Part shown: piece by piece, positions 16,465-25,256 of the stretch
Position numbering within the stretch: position 1 is the stretch's first letter
Layout: each line of letters opens with the position of its first letter
Assembly: GCA_964624875.1 (NCBI GenBank)
Contig: CAZUZA010000003.1
Span: 1 to 64,000 of the forward strand
Reading direction: 5' to 3'
Origin: Atopostipes sp964624875
GTDB taxonomy: Bacteria > Bacillota > Bacilli > Lactobacillales > Carnobacteriaceae_A
DNA length: 64,000 nt
Position numbers and translations under genes: made by a program
Notes under the pieces: model-generated
Told to the model about the DNA's origin: nothing
What the model saw: only the letters and a program-made list of their open reading frames with translations
The model's database searches: none

Positions 16465-17319
16465 TTAGTTTGCAACAATAGTATGTTTTAATCCAGCAGG
16501 GTCAACGACTGTAATCGTACCGTCTGCTTTTACATAATCGTAGTCACGTGCGTTTAATTCTTTTTCAATTAAAGCAATATCTTCTTCTGAACCTGTCCAA
16601 CGTGTGAAGTCCATTCCTGGTGTGCCTTCTTCTGGATGTGTTAAGTCGCCACGTTTCCAAACGTTTGCACCTAAGTGGTGATGGTAGTCGCCACTTGCTA
16701 AGAATAAAGCAGCTGGTCCAAATTTATATTTTAAACCTAAGCCTAAAACTTCATTATAGAAATCTAAAGAAGAATCTAACTTGTCCACATGTAAGTGAAC
16801 GTGGCCCATAATTGTGCCATTCGGTAATTTATCAAATGAAGTACTTGCTGCTGCTAAAGCTGCGTCAGCGTCCATAGGCTCTGTTACTCCAGCAATTGAT
16901 CCATCTTCTAAAATATCCCATTCCGATTCATCTTTATCCCAGTAAATTTCAATACCGTTTCCTTCAGGGTCATCTAAATAAATCGCATTACTGTATCCGT
17001 GGTCACTTGCACCTGTTAAGCGAACTTGTGAAACAATAAGGTGGCGTAAAATTGTCCCTAAATCTTCATAAGTTGGTAGTAAAAATGCTAAGTGATAAAG
17101 ACCTGTCGTCTCTTCCAAGCGTGGTTTATCTGTTTGTTCAATTTCTAATAAAACTTTTCCGTCAGGTGTTCCTAACCAATAATATAAATCAGCTTTTTCA
17201 TTTAATAAAGTTAAACCAATCGCTGTTTGGTAAAATTCAGCTAAAGCTGAACTGTTATTTGCATTTAATTTAACACTGTCTGTAATGATGTTTGTTGTAC
17301 CTTGAGTAATGTTTGACAT
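16465..17319 (-). CDS. VOC-family extradiol dioxygenase-like protein (CatE-like)
   Basis: 284 residues with two vicinal-oxygen-chelate modules, as in CatE-type catechol-2,3-dioxygenases of Bacillus. The first half carries GLYHLAFLLPTYEDLG and DPEGNGIEIYWDKDESEW; the second carries IMGHVHLHVDKLDSSLDFYN and GDYHHHLGANVWK. Fe ligands are expected at the histidines and glutamate of these motifs. I place the start at ATG 17319, which has AAGGAG 7 bases upstream; an open frame extending to 17400 lacks a ribosome site. The gene lies 80 bases downstream of the broken ktrA, on the same strand. The natural substrate (catechol, hydroquinone or another) is unknown. Confidence 0.85.
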   Translation of the reverse strand: MSNITQGTTNIITDSVKLNANNSSALAEFYQTAIGLTLLNEKADLYYWLGTPDGKVLLEIEQTDKPRLEETTGLYHLAFLLPTYEDLGTILRHLIVSQVRLTGASDHGYSNAIYLDDPEGNGIEIYWDKDESEWDILEDGSIAGVTEPMDADAALAAASTSFDKLPNGTIMGHVHLHVDKLDSSLDFYNEVLGLGLKYKFGPAALFLASGDYHHHLGANVWKRGDLTHPEEGTPGMDFTRWTGSEEDIALIEKELNARDYDYVKADGTITVVDPAGLKHTIVAN

Positions 17320-17399
17320 AATCAAGCTCCTTTTTGTTTGAATTCGAAGTAATAATATCACGAATTCAAGAGACTTGCAATAGAAATTATTCAATTTCA

Positions 17400-18063
17400 C
17401 TACATTAACTTCTTCATCCCTAAGTCATTCGTAATCCCAATAAATAAATCGCCTTTTCGAATAATATAATCCGGACCAAATTCGATTGAAAAGTCATTTG
17501 AATGTTCATGTTGGAGCGCAATAATATTCACATCAAAGTTTTTACGAAAATCAATTTGTTCGATTTTTTTCCCCACCCAATGTTCTCTATGGGGAAATTC
17601 AATAATATTGTAATGACTATCCAATTTCATTAATTCATGGACGGTTGGATTCGCGAGCATCATCGCTGTTTGATAACCCATGGCTACTTCGGGAAGAATG
17701 ACACGTGTTGCTCCTACTTTTTTCAGTACTTCTTGGTATTCGATATTTTTGGTTTTAACTGTAATTTTAGGCACATGCCATTTTTTGTAAATTGAGAATC
17801 GCTAAAATAGTATCTTCTAATTTGCGAGCAGAGGCGATGACGACTTCGTCACATTCGCCAAAACCGGCTTCTTTTAATTGCTCCAATTTTGTAAAGTCAC
17901 CTTGAACGCCTAAGGCAATTTCGTCAATGACTTCTTCTAAATGCTCCATATTTTTATCCATTGCGATGACATCGACATTGTTTTGAGCGAGTGTTCGGGC
18001 GACAGAAGAGCCAAATAGCCCTAGACCTAAAATGCCGATTGTTGTTTTTGATGATTGTTTCAT
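17400..18063 (-). pseudogene. ktrA: KtrA-type potassium uptake regulator, frameshifted copy
   Basis: The first frame (18063 down to 17767) gives a Rossmann/RCK N-domain, GILGLGLFGSSVARTLAQ to LAILNLQKM, then runs into a stop. The matching C-terminal half (KITVKTK to GMKKLM) continues in another frame from about 17774 to 17400. Comparison with the intact paralogue at 19715 places one extra base near 17764-17774: reading GCA-GTG-CCT instead of GCA-TGT-GCC-TAA restores MAVPKITVKTK, the same length as MNINKITVKTK there. RCK proteins bind ATP/ADP or NADH and gate KtrB. It follows ktrB at 18100. A true mutation or an assembly error are both possible. Confidence 0.8.
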
Positions 18064-18099
18064 TTTCTTTTCTCCTTAAGTAAATCATACCTAGTTGTC

Positions 18100-19437
18100 T
18101 TAGCCAACGAGTAGATTCATTTCAACGTAATTAATGCGTGACTCATGCTTGTTTCCTGCTAGCGACCATAAGAAAGTCATTATTCCAACGCGACCTATAA
18201 GCATCAGTAGGATTAATACAAGTTTTCCGATAATCGTTAAATCAGGCGTCAGCCCCATCGTCAAGCCGACGGTGCTTATACAAGAGAATACTTCGATTAA
18301 AATATATTCGACACCAAAGCCAGCTGGAATAGTTTCGGTTACCAACAATATAAAAGTAGCTAAAACAGCGATCATAATCCCACTGCTAAAAATAAAAAAC
18401 GAACGACGAACGGTTTCAAGTGAAATCGAGCGATTTAATAATCGAGTAGGCTGTAAATTGATGGATCGATACATCACCACAAGGATGACTACTAATGTTG
18501 TTACTTTAATACCACCACCAGTTGAGCCAGAAGAGGCGCCAATAAACATGAGAACGTTGGTCAAAAACAAGCTCCCCGGACTAAGAGTGGCGTAATCAAT
18601 ATTGACATAACCTGCCGTACGTGGCGTCACGGATAAGAAAAAGTAATTGGCTAATTTCTCACCAAAAGAGAGGTGGCTAAATGTACCGTTTCTACTTTCC
18701 ATAAATCCAAAGAGAATAGTCCCGATGATCCATAATGAAATGGTAGCCGTCAGAACAATCTTCGAATAGTTTCTAAGTTGACGTGTTTTGCGAAAATTTA
18801 ATAAATCTTCCCATACGATAAACCCTAAGCCACCAGCCATTATTAAAGCTGCAATCACAAATAGCATATACGGATTATCATTGTACTGAATTAAGCTATC
18901 CCCAATAATATCAAAGCCTGCATTACAAAAGGCTGAAATACTATGGAAGAAGGAAAAGTAGACCCCTTTAGCGAGGCCGTAATCCGGTATAAATACAAAG
19001 CTTAATAAAATAGCACCCAGCAATTGGATGGATAAAGCAATCCGAATAATCGACCAAACTTTTTGTGGGATAGAATCGCCACCACTCAAAGAAAGAGATT
19101 CAGTTACAGCTTGTCGTTGTTTTAAATTTGGACGGTGCCCAACTAAATAGTAATAAAATAAAATCCAAATCGTCATAAAACCAAGGCCACCGATTTCAAT
19201 TAAGGTGATAATAATTGTCTTTCCTAAGTAGTTCCAATGAGCTGCTGTATTCAAAGTTACTTGACCCGTTACGGCTGTCGCGGATGTGGCCGTAAAGAGG
19301 GCATCGATAAAAGACGTCCACTCACCACTCGCGGATGAAAATGGTAAGGCTAGCAATATCCCACCAAATAAGATGAGAGAAGCATAAGCTAAGATAATGA
19401 TTTGTGGAATCGACATATTTTGTAATTTTTTTGACAT
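18100..19437 (-). CDS. ktrB: K+ channel-like transporter KtrB, copy 1
   Basis: 445 residues, an integral membrane protein of the Trk/Ktr/HKT superfamily. The four pore-loop repeats are visible: TATSATAVTGQV, SISAFCNAGFDI, SVTPRTAGYVNID and SCISTVGLTMGLTP. The ASSGSTGGGIKVTTL stretch of the gating loop is between repeats 3 and 4. Na+- or pH-dependent K+ uptake with KtrA is the family role. Start ATG 19437; the downstream ktrA copy 37 bases later is frameshifted, so this pore may rely on the second KtrA at 19715. The C-terminal end RINYVEMNLLVG resembles the end of ktrB copy 2, consistent with a tandem duplication. Confidence 0.92.
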   Translation of the reverse strand: MSKKLQNMSIPQIIILAYASLILFGGILLALPFSSASGEWTSFIDALFTATSATAVTGQVTLNTAAHWNYLGKTIIITLIEIGGLGFMTIWILFYYYLVGHRPNLKQRQAVTESLSLSGGDSIPQKVWSIIRIALSIQLLGAILLSFVFIPDYGLAKGVYFSFFHSISAFCNAGFDIIGDSLIQYNDNPYMLFVIAALIMAGGLGFIVWEDLLNFRKTRQLRNYSKIVLTATISLWIIGTILFGFMESRNGTFSHLSFGEKLANYFFLSVTPRTAGYVNIDYATLSPGSLFLTNVLMFIGASSGSTGGGIKVTTLVVILVVMYRSINLQPTRLLNRSISLETVRRSFFIFSSGIMIAVLATFILLVTETIPAGFGVEYILIEVFSCISTVGLTMGLTPDLTIIGKLVLILLMLIGRVGIMTFLWSLAGNKHESRINYVEMNLLVG

Positions 19438-19655
19438 AAGTACACCTTGTTTCTTAATTTTTAAAAGTTTGCATCCTGTAACTGTAATATACTCCTAAAT
19501 CAATGATAAGTCAGTTCATATGTTACATTTTTGATTAGACTAAAATAGTCCTTTATGACGAAATTGTCAATCCTTATTTATCCGGTTCTGTAAAAATATT
19601 AAAAATGGCTTATGATAATTTAAAGAGGTCCCAAGTGACATTAATAAAAAATTGC

Positions 19656-19703
19656 ATAAAAAAACAGCTAGTTGCTTAGAGTGAATCTAAACGACTAGCT
19701 GTT
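19656..19703 (-). terminator. Terminator of the ktrB2-ktrA2 unit
   Basis: On the minus strand AACAGCTAGT pairs with ACTAGCTGTT and is followed by seven T. Confidence 0.8.
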
Positions 19704-19714
19704 AAATTATTTTA

Positions 19715-20374
19715 CTAACCTCTAAGTAATTTTTTCTTACCAGCGTCTGTTGTGACACCAATAAAAATATCGCCTTCTGTGATGGTATAAGTCGGGCGAA
19801 ACTCAATCGTGAATTGATTTGTTTTTGCAGGTTGTACAGCAATAATGTTGGTATCGTACTTGTTACGGAAATCAATTTCCATAATGTTTTTGCCAATCCA
19901 TTTTGGATTATTCGGGAATTCTATAATGTTGTAACGGCTATCTAAAGCCATTAATTCATGAACAATTGGGTTAGCCATTGTATTACCGACCTGAACACCC
20001 ATTTCAACTTCCGGTAAGATGACACGTGTAGCGCCTACTTTTAAGAGGACTTCACGATACTCATCATTTTTTGTTTTGACCGTTATTTTATTGATATTCA
20101 TTTTTTGTAAGTTTAAAATCGCTAAAATCGCATTTTCTAGTTTTTCAGCTGACGCCACAATAACCTCGTCACACTCACCAAAACCAGCTTCTAACAATTG
20201 CTCAATTTTGGTGAAATCACCTTGAACGGCGACGGCCACTTCATCTACGACTTCTTCAACATGATCCATATTTATATCCATCGCAATGACATCGACTGCA
20301 CTTTGAGCGAGTGTGCGGGCTACAGAAGTGCCAAAGAGTCCAAGACCTAAAACGCCAATGGTAGTGTTTTTCAT
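19715..20374 (-). CDS. ktrA: Potassium uptake regulator KtrA, intact copy
   Basis: 219 residues, standard KtrA length. The N-terminal RCK Rossmann fold begins TTIGVLGLGLFGTSVAR with the acidic end of strand 2 in AMDINMDH; GDFTKIEQLLEAGF and VIVASAEKLENAILA follow. The C-terminal RCK_C (TrkA_C) domain covers roughly 140-219. It forms cytoplasmic rings on KtrB and binds nucleotides and, in many Firmicutes, c-di-AMP. It lies 27 bases after ktrB2 and ends at a terminator. GGAGGAAA precedes ATG 20374. It is the only unbroken ktrA in the window and may serve both KtrB proteins. Confidence 0.92.
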   Translation of the reverse strand: MKNTTIGVLGLGLFGTSVARTLAQSAVDVIAMDINMDHVEEVVDEVAVAVQGDFTKIEQLLEAGFGECDEVIVASAEKLENAILAILNLQKMNINKITVKTKNDEYREVLLKVGATRVILPEVEMGVQVGNTMANPIVHELMALDSRYNIIEFPNNPKWIGKNIMEIDFRNKYDTNIIAVQPAKTNQFTIEFRPTYTITEGDIFIGVTTDAGKKKLLRG

Positions 20375-20401
20375 AAGATTTCCTCCTGAATAATTAAAAA
20401 G

Positions 20402-21035
20402 TTAGCCAACAAGTAAAGTGGTTTCTGGATAGTTCAGTCTGCTTTCTTTGTGATCTCCAATAATCGACCATAGGAAAGTCAACACTCCGACACGACCGAT
20501 GAGCATGAGAACAATAACAATGACTCGACCAGCTGTAGATAAATGAGGCGTTAATCCCATCGACAGTCCAACGGCTCCTAAGGCAGAGATTACTTCCGTG
20601 ACAAGGTATTCGATTCCCATTCCATCTTGCAAGGTTTCCGTTAAAGACAAGGCAAATGTCCCTATTACTGTAAAAATGATTGCGACTGTGAAAATTAAGA
20701 AGGCACGTTGCACGGTTCTAGTCGTAATGGTTCGGTTAAAGACAACAGGCTTTTTACCTTGAAAAAATCGAATAATCGTAATCACTAATACAGCAAATGT
20801 AGAGACTTTAATCCCGCCTCCAGTTGATCCTGAAGAAGCACCAATAAAAATGAGACATTGAGCTAAGATTATACTGCTGGAACTTAAATGTGTAAAGTCT
20901 ATATTGGAGAATCCAGACGATCGTACAGTAACGGACAGCATGAAGTAATTTATGAATTGCTCAGTATAGGATAAATATTCGAAAGTGCTTGTGTTTCTTT
21001 CACTTAACCAGAACAATAAGGTTCCCATCATCCAT
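20402..21035 (-). CDS. ktrB: KtrB copy 2, C-terminal half (truncated by assembly gap)
   Basis: 211 residues are readable, from WMMGTLLFWLSER to the end SRLNYPETTLLVG. They include pore repeats 3 (SVTVRSSGFSNID) and 4 (VISALGAVGLSMGLTP) and the gating stretch GASSGSTGGGIKVSTF. The N-terminal half, about 230 residues compared with copy 1, falls in the run of Ns and is not found on the other side. The true gap must therefore be several hundred bases, not 100. The reading frame that appears to run through the Ns to 21157 is meaningless. The gene precedes ktrA2 and the pair would form a complete Ktr system if the missing part is normal. Confidence 0.88.
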
Positions 21036-21135
21036 NNNNNNNNNNNNNNNNNNNNNNNNNNNNNNNNNNNNNNNNNNNNNNNNNNNNNNNNNNNNNNNNN
21101 NNNNNNNNNNNNNNNNNNNNNNNNNNNNNNNNNNN
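21036..21135. other. Assembly gap (100 Ns)
   Basis: Exactly 100 N characters, the customary placeholder for a gap of unknown size. It removes the start of ktrB2 and its promoter region. Confidence 0.99.
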
Positions 21136-21398
21136 CCATTCTGCAAAGATTAAACATTTTAATTGAATGCTATATACATAAATATACTACAAAGAGGTTC
21201 TTTTATCATTAGAAACTCTTTTACTTTATATCAACCATTTAGGGCTTGAATCGTATACTTGATTTCAATCAAAAACAACAGAAATAGAAAAAGGTTACAT
21301 TTCAAATGAAAAATTCTTTTTTACATACAATAGCGTGTGATTTTTGTTATTATAGAAAGAACTCATTTTAGAATTTATAGAGGACGGTGTTCGTTCAA

Positions 21399-22751
21399 AT
21401 GGAAATTGTCATAGCTGGCGGAGGAAAAGTAGGAGAAACCATCTCCCGAGAACTAGTTAGAGAAGACATGAATATTGTATTAATCGAAAAAAAAGCAGAC
21501 CGCTTAGAACAAATTATTAATAAACTAGACATTACAGGATTAGCTGGTGATGGAGCCGACTATGATAATCTAGTTGAAGCGGGAGTAGCAAATTGCGATA
21601 TTTTTATTGCAGTTACCACTGAAGATGAAACGAATATTATTAGTGCCATTATAGCGAAAGAATTAGGGGCTAAATACACAATTGCTAGAGTAAGGAATCC
21701 AAAATATACAAGACACATTGAATTTGTGCGAGAAAGTTTAGGTATTAATATGGTGATCAATCCTGAATTGGAAGCAGCTGAACATATCGCAAGAATACTT
21801 GAATATCCAGAGTCTTTAAGGATTGAACAGTTTGGTAAAGGCCGGGTAAGCATGGTTGAGCTGGTAATAAAAGCTGGCTCTCCATTAATTGATATGCCGT
21901 TAGTTCAGTTTAGAGAAAAATATGGGGATGTCTTAATCTGTGTCTTAACTCGCGATTTCCATACAACGATTCCTAGTGGAGATACGGTGCTAAAAAAAGG
22001 AGATCATTTGTATGTTACAGGCTCTCAAAAAGATTTAAGTCGATTCTATCACAAAGCAGGTTACAAAGAAAAAAAGATAGAATCCAGTTTAATTATCGGT
22101 GGGGGAGGCGTGACGTATAACCTTTTGAAAATCCTAAAACCCAAACAGATGGACATTAAAGTGATAGAGATTTTAGAAGAAAAAGCTATTGATTTAAGTT
22201 ATGAATTTCCTGACGTTGTCATTATTAAAGGGGATGGAACAGATCAAGAAACATTAGATGAGGAACGCATAAGAAGCTTTGATTCTGTTTTAAGCCTGAC
22301 TGGAATTGATGAAGAAAATATTATTAATTCACTATATGCTTTATCTTTAGGTACCAATAAAGTCATCACGAAAGTTAGTCGGACCGATTTGTTGAAAATC
22401 TTAGGAGATATGGATTTACAGTCTATAGTGACACCGAAACAATTAATCACAAATAAAATTTTGCAATTTGTACGGTCAATTGGGAATACGACGGTTTCGA
22501 ATGTAGAAGCGCTCATTCGCATTGCCGACAATGAAGTAGAAACCCTGCAGTTTTTGGTGAAAGAAACAAGTCGAGTGATAGGAACTAAATTGAAAGACTT
22601 AAATACAAAAGATGAACTACTAGTCGCCTATATCATTCGTGGAGATCAGTTAATTTATCCGACAGGTGAAGATGCCATTTTTGTAGGGGACCAAGTATTG
22701 ATTGTGACGAAACATAAATCATTCGATGATATCGATGATATTTTGAAATAA
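21399..22751 (+). CDS. trkA: Trk potassium uptake regulator TrkA (two-RCK type)
   Basis: 450 residues from ATG 21399, the doubled RCK form: two Rossmann halves begin MEIVIAGGGKVGETISREL and SSLIIGGGGVTYNLLKILK, each followed by a TrkA_C domain. The first half has the GAGxVG-like NAD(H) motif (GGGKVG) and the acidic LIEKKADR; the second is GGGGVT. It controls TrkH by nucleotide binding in the cytoplasm. An in-frame GTG at 21387 sits 2 bases after AGAGGA, so the ATG 12 bases further is preferred though the spacing is long. The trkH gene follows 15 bases later. It is divergent from the Ktr genes across the gap region. Confidence 0.9.
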   Translation: MEIVIAGGGKVGETISRELVREDMNIVLIEKKADRLEQIINKLDITGLAGDGADYDNLVEAGVANCDIFIAVTTEDETNIISAIIAKELGAKYTIARVRNPKYTRHIEFVRESLGINMVINPELEAAEHIARILEYPESLRIEQFGKGRVSMVELVIKAGSPLIDMPLVQFREKYGDVLICVLTRDFHTTIPSGDTVLKKGDHLYVTGSQKDLSRFYHKAGYKEKKIESSLIIGGGGVTYNLLKILKPKQMDIKVIEILEEKAIDLSYEFPDVVIIKGDGTDQETLDEERIRSFDSVLSLTGIDEENIINSLYALSLGTNKVITKVSRTDLLKILGDMDLQSIVTPKQLITNKILQFVRSIGNTTVSNVEALIRIADNEVETLQFLVKETSRVIGTKLKDLNTKDELLVAYIIRGDQLIYPTGEDAIFVGDQVLIVTKHKSFDDIDDILK

Positions 22752-22766
22752 GTAGGTGAAGAGTGA

Positions 22767-24218
22767 GTGAATAAGCAATTTATTCGATACATGCTAGGCT
22801 ATATTATATTAATTATCGGCGGTTTAATGGGGTTGCCACTTTTAGTGAGCCTGATATATAGAGAGCCGACACACTACACTTTAAGTTTTTTACTGACGTC
22901 TCTCTTAACGATGTTAGTCGGTTTTTACTTATCTCGGACCAAACCTGAAACAAAAAAATTCTATGCAAAAGAAGGTTTTGTCATTGTTTCATTGTCTTGG
23001 ATACTTGCCTCGTTTTTTGGAGCGATTCCTTTTGTGTTAAGTGGAGATATTCCTTCCTTCATTGATGCGTTCTTTGAAATGGCCAGTGGTTTCACTACTA
23101 CTGGCGCGAGTATTTTGACGGACGTTGAAGCTTTATCTCATTCGATGTTGTTTTGGAGAAGCTTTACACACTTTATTGGAGGAATGGGGGTCCTTGTTTT
23201 CGCATTGGCGATACTCCCTCAGGCTGAATCAGGTTCTGTTCATATTATGAAAGCAGAAATGCCAGGTCCGACCTTTGGTAAATTAGTATCCAGATTGTCT
23301 TCTTCAGCAAGGATATTGTATGTTATATATTTTGTTTTAATGGTGATTATCCTCTTGCTGTTATGGCTGGCAGGCGCTCCATTTTTTGATGCCATCCTCC
23401 TTTCATTTGGTACGGCTGGAACTGGTGGATTTGGCGTCGTAAATGGCAGTGTGGCACCTTATGACAATGTTGCTATTGAACTTATCTTAAGCTTCGGTAT
23501 GCTCGCTTTTGGAGTAAACTTTAATTTATACTATATGATGTTGACGGAGCAAGTCAGTAAGGCTTTTCGAAGTGAAGAATTAAAATGGTATTTAGGAATC
23601 GTAGGCATAAGTGTTTTGTTAATTACAATAAACTTAGTCAGCAACTCTTATGGTTTGGGCACATCGCTGAGAGATAGCTTTTTTACAGTATCCTCTGTCG
23701 TGACGACTACAGGGTTCTCCACAGCACTGTTTGACACATGGCCTTTATTTTCCAGATTGATCTTATTAATCCTCATGTTTTTTGGTGGAATGGCTGGTTC
23801 TACTGCTGGAGGATTGAAAATATCGCGTATTATGATTTTGATTAAATCCTCATTGGCTGAAGTCAAACGTACGGTAAGGCCAAATCGGATTGTTACGATT
23901 CGATCAGAAGATAAACGAATTGATTTAGAAGTCACCAACGCTATATTTAGTTATTTAGCCATTTACACAATAGTTTTTGTCTTGACCATGCTACTTGTTA
24001 TTTTTGAGACACCTGATTTTATATCTGCTTTTAGTACAGTGGCTGCTACGATAAATAATATTGGCCCAGGATTTGGGATCGTTGGTCCTTCACAGAGTTT
24101 TGCTTCGTTTAGTCCTATGATTAAACTATTGCTGTCTTTTATTATGATTATGGGCCGATTAGAAATATTCCCTATCATTATCTTGCTTTCTCCAAATACA
24201 TGGAGGAAAGGTACATAA
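22767..24218 (+). CDS. trkH: Trk system K+ channel protein TrkH
   Basis: 483 residues with the TrkH-length N-terminal extension that KtrB lacks. Pore loops read EMASGFTTTGAS, FGTAGTGGFGVV, VSSVVTTTGFST and TINNIGPGFGIVG, and the GSTAGGLKISRI gating segment is present. About ten membrane spans. It imports K+ together with TrkA, encoded immediately upstream. GTG start at 22767 with AGGTGA 8 bases before it. Having both Trk and duplicated Ktr in 7 kb suggests strong demand for K+, as in salt- or alkali-adapted bacteria; that ecological reading is inference. Confidence 0.92.
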   Translation: MNKQFIRYMLGYIILIIGGLMGLPLLVSLIYREPTHYTLSFLLTSLLTMLVGFYLSRTKPETKKFYAKEGFVIVSLSWILASFFGAIPFVLSGDIPSFIDAFFEMASGFTTTGASILTDVEALSHSMLFWRSFTHFIGGMGVLVFALAILPQAESGSVHIMKAEMPGPTFGKLVSRLSSSARILYVIYFVLMVIILLLLWLAGAPFFDAILLSFGTAGTGGFGVVNGSVAPYDNVAIELILSFGMLAFGVNFNLYYMMLTEQVSKAFRSEELKWYLGIVGISVLLITINLVSNSYGLGTSLRDSFFTVSSVVTTTGFSTALFDTWPLFSRLILLILMFFGGMAGSTAGGLKISRIMILIKSSLAEVKRTVRPNRIVTIRSEDKRIDLEVTNAIFSYLAIYTIVFVLTMLLVIFETPDFISAFSTVAATINNIGPGFGIVGPSQSFASFSPMIKLLLSFIMIMGRLEIFPIIILLSPNTWRKGT

Positions 24219-24226
24219 TGCAATAT

Positions 24227-24268
24227 AAAAACAATGGTATCCCTCATAATAGGATGCCATTGTTTTTT
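24227..24268. terminator. Bidirectional terminator after trkH
   Basis: AACAATGGTATCC and GGATGCCATTGTT stem with T runs on both sides; it also serves the minus-strand kinase at 24280. Confidence 0.85.
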
Positions 24269-24279
24269 AATGAATAAGA

Positions 24280-24945
24280 TTATAAACTATATTGATTATC
24301 GCGAACTTCCAATGCTTTTTCAACCAACCGAACCACTTCTTTAGCATCTTCGGGATTGTTCACGACATCATAGCGATCGATATTGATTTTAAGAACTTGC
24401 GAAGCGTCATAATGATTGTCAACCCACTCATCATAACCTTCCCATAATTTTTTATAGTACGCCATTAATGAATCGTCTTGTTCAAAATCGCGGCCACGTG
24501 TTCCGATTCGACGAATAATTTCTTCAAACGAACCGTGTAAGTAAACCATTAAATCAGGTGCTTTCTTTGGTAACTCATCTAATTCCGTCATCATGTTGTC
24601 TAATAACTCTTCATAGATTTTGAATTCCAAGTCTGAAATACGTCCTAATTCATTGTTGATTTTTGTAAAATACCAGTCTTCATAAATCGAGCGGTCTAAT
24701 ACGTTATTTTTGTCGTATAGCGCTGATTTAATCGAACGGAAACGACTACTTAAAAACGTTAATTGCAGTAAAAATGGGTAACGTTTTTCTTGCACTTCCT
24801 GTTCGTTAGCTGTATAAAATAATTCCAATAACGGATTGTCGTCAACTTCTTCAAAGAATACTTGGCTACCTAACTCTTCACCTAATAGTTTAGCAACTGA
24901 AGTTTTCCCGGCACCAATCATTCCACCAATTACTATCACACTCAT
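24280..24945 (-). CDS. Deoxynucleoside kinase (dGK/dAK family)
   Basis: 221 residues. The P-loop reads GGMIGAGKTSVA at 7-18, EEVDDNP follows the acceptor strand, the DRSIYEDWYF motif holds the catalytic Asp-Arg-Ser, and the lid RRIGTRGRDFEQD carries the arginines. This matches the deoxyadenosine/deoxyguanosine kinase family, which phosphorylates salvaged deoxynucleosides with ATP. Lactobacillales often have paired copies; only one is here. ATG start at 24945 with AGGAGTGC upstream. It is convergent with trkH. Confidence 0.9.
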   Translation of the reverse strand: MSVIVIGGMIGAGKTSVAKLLGEELGSQVFFEEVDDNPLLELFYTANEQEVQEKRYPFLLQLTFLSSRFRSIKSALYDKNNVLDRSIYEDWYFTKINNELGRISDLEFKIYEELLDNMMTELDELPKKAPDLMVYLHGSFEEIIRRIGTRGRDFEQDDSLMAYYKKLWEGYDEWVDNHYDASQVLKINIDRYDVVNNPEDAKEVVRLVEKALEVRDNQYSL

Positions 24946-25256
24946 GCACTCCTATCCCTTCAATAATACAATCAAATATGTAAATTCATCAATAATTTCA
25001 TGCCGTACTATCATAATAAAATTCCTAGAAGTATTCAATAGTAAAAATAACTATATATTGTGTTATAAAGTAATTTCAGTAACTAGATATAGATTAATTT
25101 GAGAAAAATAAAAGGATTTCACAATAGAAACGCGCGTTTTTGCCACTGTTTCAGCAAAATCCAAACCAACAATCTCAATCTCATTTTCAAACTTTATCTT
25201 TCTTTTCAGTTATAATACTTAATAATGATTTATAAACGTTAGTGAAGGAGATTATT

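Noticed and set aside
17767..18063. First half of the frameshifted ktrA as an independent one-domain gene
   Set aside because: The second half follows at once in another frame and one base restores full alignment with the intact paralogue, so it is one broken gene.
19438..19700. c-di-AMP riboswitch before the Ktr genes
   Set aside because: These RNAs are common before ktr genes, but I could not find the conserved core or a matching hairpin set on the minus strand.
20985..21212. Frames running through the run of Ns
   Set aside because: Translation across Ns is meaningless; nothing recognisable remains on the right side of the gap.
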